NCBI RefSeq assembly: GCF_024970185.1
Contig: NZ_CP103965.1
Coordinates: 2,476,001-2,540,000, forward strand
Direction of reading: 5' to 3'
DNA from: Pseudomonas sp. N3-W
Lineage (GTDB): Bacteria > Pseudomonadota > Gammaproteobacteria > Pseudomonadales > Pseudomonadaceae
DNA length: 64,000 nt
Shown: positions 1-8,959 of the stretch, one piece after another
Position numbering within the stretch: position 1 is the stretch's first letter
How the letters are laid out: each line of letters starts with the position of its first letter
Made by a program: the position numbers and the translations under genes
Notes under the pieces: model-generated
Told to the model about the DNA's origin: nothing
The model's database searches: none
Seen by the model: the letters and a program-made list of their open reading frames with translations, nothing else

Positions 1-28
1 ACACGAAAAAGCCCGGCTGATAAGGTTA

Positions 29-178
29 ATGCCGGTCAGTCAAGGCGTTGAACACTGCAAACCTTGTGGGAGCGAGCTTGCTCGCGATAGCGGTCCGTCA
101 TTGAACATTGATGTCGGCTGACCCACCGCCATCGCGAGCAAGCTCGCTCCCACAGGTTTTGTGTCTTAACTGATCGGC
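29..178. repeat. REP doublet with outer inverted flanks
   Basis: Two facing copies of a palindromic REP core (TGTGGGAGCGAGC and its complement) occupy 64-157 and are separated by a spacer of about 30 bases. Outside them a second, imperfect inverted pair is visible: GCCGGTCAGTCAAGG near 31 and CTTAACTGATCGGCAC near 164. The same outer pair flanks the doublet at 8497-8648. Outside these again, AAGCCCGGC near 10 pairs with GCCGGGCTT near 194. The rest of the first 285 bases shows no gene. Confidence 0.8.
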
Positions 179-285
179 ACCAGGCTGGTAAGGCCGGGCT
201 TCGGGGGTATGTGTTGGGTATGGAGCGGTGCCTCAGGAAATACGCCGCCCGCAGGCCCGGTCCCAACAGAGCGGCGATTGATTGT

Positions 286-1833
286 TCAGTTGGAAATAAC
301 CGTCCGGTTCCTCCCACTCGACTTGGCGATATACAGCGCCTTGTCTGCAACATCGATCAGGTTCTCGGGCGTCTCAGTCTTCGATCCCGACAACGAGCTG
401 ATGCCAACACTGATCGTCACTACCCCCATAGGCGACTCACTGTGCGGTATCGCACTTTTCTCCAGTTCGGTGCGAATTCTTTCGGCTATCAGAAAAGCCC
501 CAACGTAATCTGTGTCTGGAAGGATAATGGCAAACTCTTCGCCTCCATACCTTGCAGCAAGATCCCCGGTGCGGGTGACATTGTTTCTGATGATGGCGCT
601 TACAGACTTCAGGCATTCATCGCCTTGTACATGACCGTAGTGATCGTTGTACTTCTTGAACAAATCCACATCAATCATGATCAGCGCAACATTGTCTGAT
701 CTGCGTTTTATTCTGCTGGTTTCAGTCTCAAGGAAAAAATCAAATTGACGGCGATTTGAAAGCCCCGTCAGTCCATCTTCGAGCGCTAGCAGGCCGAGCG
801 CCTTGTTCGCTTCAATGTAGGTTTTCTGAGCAAGTTGCAGTTCTTTTTGAACTTGTATTTGCTGGCTCATCAGCGTGATGAGTCGATAACCGAGGAAGCT
901 CAGAACCATTAACAGGACCGATGAGATGACCAGGCTGGCGAGGGACTCACTGCGCCAGTCCGCCAGTACCTCGTCTTTTTCAAACGCGGCGATGACCACC
1001 AGCGGATAGCCATCGATACGGTGAAAGCTGGTGACCCGCTCTACACTGTCGATAAACGATTTTATGATGGCTGTTCCCGAATTTACCCCGGGCGTTAACA
1101 GGGCAAACGCTTGCCCGCTGGATATGTCAGTGCCGACGTCGGATTCGTTGAAGGGTTTGCGTACTACAATCCGCCCTGATGACGATGCAAGGGTGATAGC
1201 GCCGTTTTCACCAATGTCTATATCATCGTAAAGCCCGAGGAAATATTTCAGGTAAATGGTGGCAATCGTTACCCCGGCAAAACTGCCATCTGGATGATTG
1301 ATGCGCCTTGACACTGTAATGATCCAGTCGTTTGTCGAGCGACTGTGTATCGCCGGGCCAATAAAGGAAGCCGCATCGGTGTGATCACGGTGATAAATGA
1401 AATAGTCGCGGTCCGAATTGTTTGCGCCTGCCGGAATGGGGCCATTCGAATTAAGCAGCCAGCGCCCGTTTTCATCATAAATAAAGAAACCATGTATTTG
1501 CGGCAGGTGTTTTTGCTGGACTTTCAGCATCTCGCCTAGATTCTTTATGTTCTCCGGATCAGGTCCTTCAGCCTCAAGCCGTTGTTTAACCCCCAGGATC
1601 ACCGTGTCCGCTTGAGTGAGCGTGGCCGAGATACTGGAAGACAAGGTCTTGGAGAGGTTCGACATCTCCGTTTCCTTGTCGTGCAAGTGGTACTCCAGAG
1701 AGTTGAACACCCCCCAGATACTGATCGCGATCAACGAAACACACACTGCCGCGACAAACAGAACGACATGACCGACCTTGAGCTTGGCATCCACCCACTC
1801 AACGTCAAAAATTGAGGCCATTTTTGTAAGCAT
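286..1833 (-). CDS. Membrane diguanylate cyclase with periplasmic Cache-type sensor and GGDEF domain
   Basis: This 515-residue protein should make cyclic di-GMP from two GTP in response to a periplasmic signal. One membrane helix lies near residues 20-44, followed by an extracytoplasmic region of about 250 residues with a Cache-like look, then a second helix (LVISSVLLMVLSFLGY) and a C-terminal GGDEF domain beginning at DGLTGLSNRRQFD. The active-site signature is GGEEF near residue 430. RTGD lies exactly five residues before it and fits the RxxD inhibitory site, so product feedback is expected. I chose the ATG at 1833. An upstream reading starting with TTG at 1977 would add 48 residues of unlikely sequence, and an ATG at 1821 is also possible. 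The gene appears to be alone. The ligand is unknown. Confidence 0.88.
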   Translation of the reverse strand: MLTKMASIFDVEWVDAKLKVGHVVLFVAAVCVSLIAISIWGVFNSLEYHLHDKETEMSNLSKTLSSSISATLTQADTVILGVKQRLEAEGPDPENIKNLGEMLKVQQKHLPQIHGFFIYDENGRWLLNSNGPIPAGANNSDRDYFIYHRDHTDAASFIGPAIHSRSTNDWIITVSRRINHPDGSFAGVTIATIYLKYFLGLYDDIDIGENGAITLASSSGRIVVRKPFNESDVGTDISSGQAFALLTPGVNSGTAIIKSFIDSVERVTSFHRIDGYPLVVIAAFEKDEVLADWRSESLASLVISSVLLMVLSFLGYRLITLMSQQIQVQKELQLAQKTYIEANKALGLLALEDGLTGLSNRRQFDFFLETETSRIKRRSDNVALIMIDVDLFKKYNDHYGHVQGDECLKSVSAIIRNNVTRTGDLAARYGGEEFAIILPDTDYVGAFLIAERIRTELEKSAIPHSESPMGVVTISVGISSLSGSKTETPENLIDVADKALYIAKSSGRNRTVISN

Positions 1834-2076
1834 AAAACCCGTCCATGTGGCTCGCATAATGGCATTAAGCGTATGCCATATTTTCCAATGAGGATTTTTT
1901 TCTGAGAGGGGCAGGAGGGCTGATGAAACGATCGCCTGATTTGTGGATGAGTCCGGGCCGTCGCTGTTGGCCTCCAATGGCTTTACGGCAAACGTAACGG
2001 GCCTTCACGGCGCCCGTTTTCATTGACTCCGTGAGCGTGCGAATGCGGTATTCAGCGAGGGTGCTCACACCATCGA

Positions 2077-2238
2077 TCAGCCCTCAGAGGAGATGATTGC
2101 GCCTTCAGCGGATTCAGCCGCCAGCTTCAATCGGTCAGCTTTACTAATGTATTTAGACTTGCTTGGCGGTGCCAGTTTGGCACTGGCCTTTTTCGCGTGA
2201 GCCTTTAATAGCTGCTTTATTTTTTTACGACGATTCAT
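2077..2238 (-). CDS. DUF2986 family small basic protein
   Basis: This 53-residue, very lysine-rich protein begins MNRRKKIKQLLKAHAKK and contains YISKADR, the pattern I recognise as DUF2986, a short family common in gamma-proteobacteria. No function is known to me. The strong positive charge would suit nucleic-acid or ribosome contact, but that is inference. The ATG at 2238 gives the usual family length; extending the frame to 2454 would add arginine- and proline-rich sequence overlapping the promoter of the divergent MATE gene. The region 1834-2076 on its 3' side shows no gene. Confidence 0.8.
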   Translation of the reverse strand: MNRRKKIKQLLKAHAKKASAKLAPPSKSKYISKADRLKLAAESAEGAIISSEG

Positions 2239-2453
2239 TTTTTCTACTCGGTTTGCAATTTCTTGAATGATACCAGCCAAAATTGGGCCGGCGCGCACGA
2301 ACGCAGGTGCTGTGCGGCCGAATGTCTGTTCACGGGGACTGGGCCGATAGCGGCCAGGATCAATCTTGCCCGCTTCGCCAATCACCACCTCCCGATCCCA
2401 CTTCCCCTGGCGTAGAATCCCCAAACCCCGCCCCACCCCGAGACGCACGCTCA

Positions 2454-3812
2454 ATGCAAACCGCGACCAGCCCGAACCCCCTCTGGAAAACCTACCTCCT
2501 GTTCCTCGCGCCCATGGTCCTGTCGAACTTCCTGCAGTCCATGTCCGGCACGGTCAACAGTATCTACATCGGCCAGATGCTCGGTACTCAGGCGCTGGCG
2601 GCCGTGTCCGGGATGTTCCCCATCGTTTTCTTCTTCATCGCCCTGGTCATCGGCCTCGGTGCCGGCGCTGGCGTGTTGATCGGGCAAGCCTGGGGCGCTC
2701 GCGAGCCGCATATGGTCAAGGCCATTGCCGCGACCACGTTGCTGCTGGGGGCAATGATCGGGTTGGTGGCGGCGGTGTTGGGCAGTGTGTTTGCGCGGCC
2801 GGCGTTGCAGGGGTTGGGGACGCCGGCGGATGTGCTGGATGACGCGGTGGCGTATGCCCATGTGATGATGTGGATCATGCCGTCGTTGCTGGTGTATGTG
2901 CTGTTCACCCAGTTGTTGCGTGGGGTGAGTGATACGGTTTCGCCGTTGATTGCCTTGCTGGTCTCGACCGCCGTGGGTCTGGCGCTGACGCCGGCATTGA
3001 TTCGCGGCTGGCTGGGGTTGCCGCCGATGGGGATTCAGAGTGCGGCGTATGCCGGGTTGGCGGGCAACCTGACGGCGATGGGTTGGCTGGCGTGGCGGTT
3101 GATTCGCAAGGGGCATCCGTTGGCGCCAGATCGCGAGATGTTTGCGGCGATGCGTCTGGACAGGGACATTCTCGGCAAGGTGTTGCGCATCGGCTTGCCG
3201 ACCGGGTTGCAGATGGTGGTGTTGTCGGCCTCGGAGCTGGTGATTCTGGCGCTGGTGAATCAGCACGGTTCCCAGGCGACGGCGGCCTATGGCGCAGTGA
3301 CGCAGATCGTCAATTATGTGCAGTTTCCGGCGTTGTCGATTGCGATCACCGCGTCGATTCTTGGCGCGCAGGCGATCGGGGCCGGGCGGCTGGAGCGCAT
3401 GGCGCCGATTCTGCGTACCGGGCTGTTGATCAACGTGTGCCTGACCGGTGGGTTGGTGCTGTTGGGTTATCTGTTGTCGCACTGGTTGCTGGGGTTGTTC
3501 CTGACCGATCCTTCGACGCGGGCCATGGCTGAGCATCTGTTGCACATCATGCTCTGGAGTCTGTTGGTGTTCGGCTTCCAGGCGATCATCGGCGGCATCA
3601 TGCGTGCCAGCGGCACGGTGCTGGTGCCGATGGCGGTATCGATCTTCTGTGTGCTGTGCGTGCAGTTGCCGGTGGCGTACTGGCTGGACGGGCAGTTCGG
3701 TTTGCAGGGTGTGTGGATGGCGTTTCCGGTGGCCTATCTGGGGATGCTGGTGTTGCAGACGCTGTATTACAAGCTGGTGTGGCAGCATCAGAAGATCGAA
3801 CGATTGGTGTAG
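2454..3812 (+). CDS. MATE family efflux transporter
   Basis: This 452-residue inner-membrane protein has about twelve hydrophobic segments in the two-bundle arrangement of the MATE (DinF/NorM) family, which expels drugs or cationic metabolites using a Na+ or H+ gradient. Recognisable stretches are MVLSNFLQSMSGTVNSIYIG in helix 1 and LRGVSDTVSPL between helices 5 and 6. The length is typical of the family. The ATG at 2454 starts MQTATSPNPLWK and matches the family N-terminus; in-frame sequence further upstream is arginine- and proline-rich and was excluded. It is divergent from DUF2986 and convergent with the phosphopantetheinyl transferase. The substrate cannot be told from sequence. Export of a product of the neighbouring synthetase is conceivable but not supported by operon structure. 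Confidence 0.9.
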   Translation: MQTATSPNPLWKTYLLFLAPMVLSNFLQSMSGTVNSIYIGQMLGTQALAAVSGMFPIVFFFIALVIGLGAGAGVLIGQAWGAREPHMVKAIAATTLLLGAMIGLVAAVLGSVFARPALQGLGTPADVLDDAVAYAHVMMWIMPSLLVYVLFTQLLRGVSDTVSPLIALLVSTAVGLALTPALIRGWLGLPPMGIQSAAYAGLAGNLTAMGWLAWRLIRKGHPLAPDREMFAAMRLDRDILGKVLRIGLPTGLQMVVLSASELVILALVNQHGSQATAAYGAVTQIVNYVQFPALSIAITASILGAQAIGAGRLERMAPILRTGLLINVCLTGGLVLLGYLLSHWLLGLFLTDPSTRAMAEHLLHIMLWSLLVFGFQAIIGGIMRASGTVLVPMAVSIFCVLCVQLPVAYWLDGQFGLQGVWMAFPVAYLGMLVLQTLYYKLVWQHQKIERLV

Positions 3813-3874
3813 GCGAGGGTGGATGGATGGCCGATCCCCGTCATCCACCGCTCCCACAGGGGGGGTGTTTGGGT

Positions 3875-4420
3875 TCAGGGCGTGGCAATCGCGCCGACAT
3901 AGGGGTAGGGCAGGTCCAACTCAATCACCGGCGCCGCCATCGTCGGCGCCAAGGCCCATTCAACCAGTCGGTGTCCGTGGCATTTCAGCCGCGCTTCCTG
4001 CTTACACCAGGCCAGGGCAAACGCCCATGGCCGCTGGTACTCAGGCGTCGCCAGCAACCGCGCAGTGACCTCGGGCCCCAGATAATCCCGGGCCACCGGC
4101 TGCCAGTCCGTCCCGGCCTGCATCCGCATCAGATCAACCCCGACCGGCCCGTGCAAATTGATCGCCGCCAGGGAAAATCCGAGCTCATGGCTGATCGACA
4201 ACCCCGGCTGCGACAATCCTCGAATCAGCAACAGAGGCGCCTGTCCGGGCTGGCTGACAACGCTGATTGCCTCCACCGACAGCCCAAGTTCATCCGCCAA
4301 GACTGCCCGCACGCGGTCACGAATCCGCAACCGGGCCTCCTCGCGGCGCGTCCCCGGTGGATGCTCGGTGCTGACCAGCCACACGCCATCGGACAGCCGC
4401 TTCAGCATCTCGTGTTTCAC
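3875..4420 (-). CDS. 4'-phosphopantetheinyl transferase superfamily protein
   Basis: The 181-residue product should move phosphopantetheine from coenzyme A to a carrier-protein serine. The family signatures are visible in slightly altered form: GVDLMRM near residues 94-100 (usual GVDIE) and WCKQEARLK near residues 138-146 (usual W-x-x-KEA-x-x-K). It is shorter than Sfp (about 225 residues). The start is taken as GTG at 4420, which overlaps the TGA of the preceding synthetase (GTGA), so translation is probably coupled; an ATG at 4408 is an alternative. The obvious partner is the carrier domain of the adjacent synthetase. Replacement of the usual acidic residue after the first metal-binding Asp by Leu-Met is unusual and could affect activity. 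Confidence 0.8.
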   Translation of the reverse strand: MKHEMLKRLSDGVWLVSTEHPPGTRREEARLRIRDRVRAVLADELGLSVEAISVVSQPGQAPLLLIRGLSQPGLSISHELGFSLAAINLHGPVGVDLMRMQAGTDWQPVARDYLGPEVTARLLATPEYQRPWAFALAWCKQEARLKCHGHRLVEWALAPTMAAPVIELDLPYPYVGAIATP

Positions 4421-7400
4421 GCCCGCCCCGGTGCCGCCGGGCAACCTGCCCAGCGGCTGGCCGGCGGAATGTGTTCGCCTTTCATCACCAGCGTCAGCGG
4501 CCCGAGGTGCGCGTCGTTGCCGACTACGGCGCTGTACAGCACCGAGCTGCGTGGCCCCATGTACACCCGTTCGCCGATCATGACCTGGTCGATTTTCATC
4601 ACCCGGTCTTCGAACAGGTGGGTTTGCGGGCAGGCGCCGGCGTTCAGCTCGCTGTCGGCGCCGATGGTCACGCAGTCGAATTCGGTGATGTCGGTGGTGT
4701 CCATGTACACGCCTCGACCGATCTTGCAGCCCAGCAGATTGAACGCCAGTGGCAGCCACGGTGTGCCTCGCAGGTAGCGCAGGAAGTTCGGCGCGGCCAT
4801 GCCTTCATAGAGGCTGGTAATGCCTTCGGACAGCCAGACAAAGGGCGTCCACATCGGGTCGGCGCGTTTGCGATAGCGGCCCATGACCAGCCACTTCAAC
4901 GCCACCACGAACAGGAAATTGCCCAGGCTGTAGGCGAGGCCGATCAGCGCCAGATAACCGAGTACCGCGCCCCAGCGATCTTCAGTGGCCATCGGCATCA
5001 GGTCGAGCATCACCGTGTAACCCACGGCAATCACCGTCGCATGCGGGGTGACGATGCGCACGCCTTCGATCAGGCCTCGGGCCAGACGGCGCAGTGGGGA
5101 AGGGCGGAAGGTCAGGGATTCGGGGTAGCCGCTGACTTGCTCGCGGGCCGGCAGATTGATCGGTGGCGAGCCAAGCCAGGTGTCGCCGTCGGCCATTTCG
5201 CTGTTGAGCGGAACGCTGGAGTGGACGCCGATCAGGACGTTTTCCGGCAGCACGGTGCCGTCCGGAATGTAGCTGCCGTTGCCGACAAAACTGCGGTGCG
5301 ACACCACGGTCGGTTGCAGGCTCATCCAGCCGCCATCGATGCGTTCGTCGCCCAGCATGACGGCGTCGGCGATAAAGGTTTCATCGCCCAGGGTCAGCAT
5401 GTCCGGAATCACCCCTTGGGCGGTGGAGATCTCCGCATCTCGCCCGACCCTGGCGCCCAGCAGGCGATACCAGAACGGTGCATAGACCGTGGCATAAATG
5501 CCGGACAGCACGTTCAGGCTGGCTTCCTGGATGTGGCTGACCAGCCATTTGGCGCAATAGGTGTTGCTGTGCACCGGGTAATGCCCGGGTTTGAGCCGTG
5601 GCAGGGCGATCCAGCGCAGGGCGGCGCAGGCCAGTGCAGTGACGACGATCAGCACGGCGCTGGCCGGGAACGCGAGGACAAAATAACGCGCCAGTTGCAG
5701 CGCCACGCTATCGCCTTGCAGCCCCGACAGGATCTGCTGGCTGTCGAACCAGTCGAGCAGGAAAAAGGTCGGGAACACCGGGATGAAAAACAGCGTGGCG
5801 ATCAGCAGGATGCCGAACACGAAGTACAGTTTTTCCGCGAGCAAACGGCGTGCGCTGACCACCGGGCGGGCCGGCTGGTTCTGGATGTCGAAGGTACCGG
5901 TGTCGCGGGCCGGCGAGCCTTGCCAGATGTGCCCGGCCGGCACGCTGTGACCGTCGGCCAACGCTGACTGGCCTTCCAGATGAGCGAAGTGGCCGACGCT
6001 GGTATTGCCTTCCATGATCACGTAGGAGCCGACGCAGGCGTTGCCTTGCAGGGTGATTTGCCCCAGGTGCAACTGGCCGCGTTCGACGCGGGCGTTTTCG
6101 AAGCTGACACCGTTGCCGACGCTGACTCCGTGGCCGATCTCCAGCAGGTCGGGTGCACGCACCACGGCGGCGCCGATGATCACCTCCTGGCCGATTTTAG
6201 CCCCGAGCGCACGCAACCAGAGCGGGTACAGCGACGAGCCGCTCAACAGGTAGACCGGCGCCGATTCGACCATGCGATCAGCCGCCCACCAACGGAAGTA
6301 GGTCAGGCCCCACAGTGGGTAGACGCCGGGTTTCAGGCGTCCGGCGATCAGCCATTTGCCCGCCAGCGCGATGGCGAACTGCAGCACCGTGGCCAGCAGG
6401 AATACGGCGATGGAGGCGACGGTTGCCACTGGGACCGAGTCGCCGGGTGCGCCGGTGAGGTAGTGATAGGTGAAGAATGGCGCCAGCCATTGGGTCATGC
6501 GCAGGCCGACCATCACCGGCAAGGCAACAGCCTGTGCCAGGCCGCAGCGCCAGCGACGCCAGGCCGATGGCGGGGTCCATTGCACCGGGGCCTCAGCCGC
6601 TTCTGGCGTTTGTGCAAGCACGACGGCGATGGCGCCAATGCGCCGTTGTTGATAGATGTCACGCACAGTGATGTGGGTGAACCGCGGGTCGGCGCGCAAC
6701 GCCGACGCCAGGCGCGCGGCGAAGAACGAGTGGCCGCCCAGGTCGGTAAAGAAATCGGCGTCGCGGCGAATCGGCTGTCCCGGGAACAGACTCGCCAACG
6801 CGGCGAATAACACCGTTTCGGCGGCATTTTGCGCGGCATCGGATTCCGAGCTTGCGCCATGGGTATCGACGCTCAATGGCCTGGCCTTGAGGGCTTTGCG
6901 ATCGATTTTGCCGGAGGTCAGGCGTGGCATGCTTTCGAGCCATTCAAAACGCCCCGGCACCATGTAGGACGGCAGTTGCGTTTGCAGGGCCTTGCGCAGC
7001 CCTGCGGTGAGGTTCGCAGGCGGTGCGTCGTCGCACACCAGATAGGCGATCAACTGGTCGATGCCATCTTCATTGCGCAACAGCACGGCCACGGTGCCGA
7101 CGCCCGGTTGTTGCGCGAGCAGGGCTTCGATTTCCCCCAGCTCGACACGGAAGCCGCGAATTTTCACCTGATCGTCGGCACGGCCCAGGCACTGCACCTG
7201 ACCGTCAACGTCAATGCGCGCCAGGTCACCGGTGCGGTAAAGGCGAGCATCGTGCAAACCAGTGGCCCAAGGGTTGCCCAGGAATTTTTCCGCTGTCAGG
7301 TCCGGGCGCCCCAGATAACCGTCAGCCAAACCGGGGCCGATGATGCACAGCTCACCGGTTTCGCCCCGGGGCAACAGGGTCGGCGCCCGACCGTTGCCGA

Positions 7401-8457
7401 CCTCGGCTTCATTGGCAATCACCAGCAAGCCGTAGTTGGGCAGCGGCGTACCGATGGTGACCGGCCGCCCCGGCGACAATCGCGCCAGACTCGCCGAGAC
7501 GGTGGCTTCGGTGGGGCCATAGGTGTTGAAGATTTGTCGGCCGGGTTTGCTCCAGCGCTCGACCAGTGATTCGGGGCACATCTCGCCGCCGAGGTTGATC
7601 AGGCGCAGCCCCGGTACGTCTTCGCTGAACAGCGCCAGCAGGGTCGGCACGGCGTGCAGCACGCTGATGCGCTGTTGGTTGAGCAGGCGCGGCAAGACTT
7701 CCGGGTCGCCACTGGCTTCCTTGGGGCCGATCCACAGCGTGGCGCCCACCAGGTAAGCGATCCAGATTTCCTCGAACGACATGTCGAAGGCCACGGAAAA
7801 ACCCTGGTAGATCCGGTCGCTGGCGCGGATGCCGAGGATCGCGTTTTCGCTGCGCAAAAAGTGGCAGATGCTGCGCTGCGAAATCAGGATGCCCTTGGGT
7901 TTGCCGGTCGAGCCGGAGGTGTAGATCACGTAGGCCGCGTGGTCGGGCAGGGCGCCGCAACGGCGCACCAGCGGCGCGTCGGTCGGCGCCAGCAGCGCTT
8001 CGGCGGTCCACAGTGTCAGGCCTGTTTCGCCAAGGGCCGGCGCCAGTGCATCACAGCTCACGATGCCCACGGCGCTGGCGTCTTCCATGCAAATCTGCAG
8101 GCGCTCCACGGGCGTGTCCTGATCCAGCGGCAACCACGCCGCGCCGGCCTTGGCGATACCGGCTTGCATCACCAGCAAGTCGAGCCCCCGTGGCAACCAC
8201 AGGCCGACAATCTGCCCCGGCTGCACCCCGGCCTGAATCAGCTTCGAGGCCACCTCGCCGGCTTGCCGGTCGAGTTCGCCATAGCTGAGCTGGCGCTCGC
8301 CGCAGATCAGCGCGATCTGCTCCGGATGGCGACGGGCACTGGCTTCGAGCAAGTCGGCGAGCACTTCCTCGCGCAGCAGTTCAGGTTGAATCGGACCGTA
8401 CAGCACGTCCGACAACTGTTCGGTCTGACTAGGCTCCAGCAGGGTCACGTTATTCAT
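4417..8457 (-). CDS. Pls/PosA-type single-module non-ribosomal peptide synthetase with membrane and beta-helix domains
   Basis: This 1346-residue protein combines an adenylation domain (about residues 30-530), a peptidyl carrier domain with its phosphopantetheine serine in DLGGHSFFAARL (Ser about 577), and a long C-terminal half with at least six hydrophobic helices interleaved with three hexapeptide-type left-handed beta-helix blocks (about 753-852, 1002-1102 and 1244-1342). Adenylation motifs are intact: YVIYTSGSTGKPKG, FDMSFEEIW, NTYGPTEATV, YRTGDLAR and SGKIDRK. There is no thioesterase or classical condensation domain. This is the architecture of the epsilon-poly-lysine synthetase Pls, where the C-terminal part polymerises one activated amino acid. 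A hand-read specificity code is roughly D-M-E-H-I-L-T-V-S-K, which I cannot assign. The ATG at 8457 was preferred over a TTG at 8511. The following gene encodes the carrier-activating enzyme. Confidence 0.88.
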   Translation of the reverse strand: MNNVTLLEPSQTEQLSDVLYGPIQPELLREEVLADLLEASARRHPEQIALICGERQLSYGELDRQAGEVASKLIQAGVQPGQIVGLWLPRGLDLLVMQAGIAKAGAAWLPLDQDTPVERLQICMEDASAVGIVSCDALAPALGETGLTLWTAEALLAPTDAPLVRRCGALPDHAAYVIYTSGSTGKPKGILISQRSICHFLRSENAILGIRASDRIYQGFSVAFDMSFEEIWIAYLVGATLWIGPKEASGDPEVLPRLLNQQRISVLHAVPTLLALFSEDVPGLRLINLGGEMCPESLVERWSKPGRQIFNTYGPTEATVSASLARLSPGRPVTIGTPLPNYGLLVIANEAEVGNGRAPTLLPRGETGELCIIGPGLADGYLGRPDLTAEKFLGNPWATGLHDARLYRTGDLARIDVDGQVQCLGRADDQVKIRGFRVELGEIEALLAQQPGVGTVAVLLRNEDGIDQLIAYLVCDDAPPANLTAGLRKALQTQLPSYMVPGRFEWLESMPRLTSGKIDRKALKARPLSVDTHGASSESDAAQNAAETVLFAALASLFPGQPIRRDADFFTDLGGHSFFAARLASALRADPRFTHITVRDIYQQRRIGAIAVVLAQTPEAAEAPVQWTPPSAWRRWRCGLAQAVALPVMVGLRMTQWLAPFFTYHYLTGAPGDSVPVATVASIAVFLLATVLQFAIALAGKWLIAGRLKPGVYPLWGLTYFRWWAADRMVESAPVYLLSGSSLYPLWLRALGAKIGQEVIIGAAVVRAPDLLEIGHGVSVGNGVSFENARVERGQLHLGQITLQGNACVGSYVIMEGNTSVGHFAHLEGQSALADGHSVPAGHIWQGSPARDTGTFDIQNQPARPVVSARRLLAEKLYFVFGILLIATLFFIPVFPTFFLLDWFDSQQILSGLQGDSVALQLARYFVLAFPASAVLIVVTALACAALRWIALPRLKPGHYPVHSNTYCAKWLVSHIQEASLNVLSGIYATVYAPFWYRLLGARVGRDAEISTAQGVIPDMLTLGDETFIADAVMLGDERIDGGWMSLQPTVVSHRSFVGNGSYIPDGTVLPENVLIGVHSSVPLNSEMADGDTWLGSPPINLPAREQVSGYPESLTFRPSPLRRLARGLIEGVRIVTPHATVIAVGYTVMLDLMPMATEDRWGAVLGYLALIGLAYSLGNFLFVVALKWLVMGRYRKRADPMWTPFVWLSEGITSLYEGMAAPNFLRYLRGTPWLPLAFNLLGCKIGRGVYMDTTDITEFDCVTIGADSELNAGACPQTHLFEDRVMKIDQVMIGERVYMGPRSSVLYSAVVGNDAHLGPLTLVMKGEHIPPASRWAGCPAAPGRA

Positions 8458-8496
8458 GGGGGCAGGATTCGCTGTGTTTAAAAAGGGGGAGTGCAG

Positions 8497-8648
8497 TGCC
8501 TGGTCAATCAAGGCGTGAACCCTGTGGGGGCGGGCTTGCTCGCGATAGCGGTGGGTCAGTCAACGTCGATGTTGAATGTGCTGGCCTCATCGCGAGCAAG
8601 CTCGCTTCCACGGGGTTTTGCGGTGTTTTGGCCTTAACTGATCGGCAC
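8497..8648. repeat. REP doublet with outer inverted flanks
   Basis: The inner doublet at 8521-8614 has facing cores (TGTGGGGGCGGGCTTGCTCG and the complementary copy). The outer pair GCCTGGTCAATCAAGGCG near 8499 and CTTAACTGATCGGCAC near 8633 closely matches the outer pair of the element at 29-178, so both are copies of one larger composite element of about 150 bases. Confidence 0.75.
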
Positions 8649-8832
8649 TTTGTGTCTCTAGTATTTCAATCTGTTTCTGTTTCGATACATTCGCCACGGT
8701 CCGACGCCGTAAATGCCAAGGCACAAGATCGCGCACAGCTCGCTCAAGGCGAGTGTGTGAGGAAATATGTCAGAGGTGAGCTGTACGGCAGTTGAACGAC
8801 CGGACAAAGCAGGTAGGAGGGCGACGAACAAC

Positions 8833-8942
8833 CCTGTGGGAGCGCGCTTGCTCCGGGCGGCGTTCCGACGAAAGCGCAGTGTCAGCCAGCCTGGATATCG
8901 ACTGACACGGCCTCTTCGCGAGCAGGCTTGCTCCCACAGGGA
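8833..8942. repeat. REP doublet
   Basis: Two facing REP cores, CCTGTGGGAGCGCGCTTGCT and the complementary copy ending CTCCCACAGG. The left copy has diverged in its inner half (CTCCGGGCGG instead of CTCGCGATAG). It lacks the outer CTTAACTGATC flank. Confidence 0.75.
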
Positions 8943-8959
8943 ATTGCAGTGTTTGCAGG

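Larger units (their letters stand above)
8458..8959. other. Gene-free gap carrying two REP doublets
   Basis: About 500 bases separate the synthetase start from the stop of the LysR gene. The gap holds the REP doublets at 8521-8614 and 8833-8942. The segment between them (about 8650-8830) should contain the synthetase promoter if transcription starts upstream of the first doublet, but I see no convincing -35/-10 pair. Short open frames here run through the repeats and are not credible genes. Confidence 0.6.

Noticed and set aside
1834..1977. N-terminal extension of the diguanylate cyclase to a TTG at 1977
   Set aside because: It would add 48 residues without a ribosome-binding site and with no expected domain; the ATG at 1833 places the membrane helix normally near the N-terminus.
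2451..3857. Minus-strand open frame opposite the MATE gene
   Set aside because: Extremely His/Arg/Gln-rich shadow frame without any motif.
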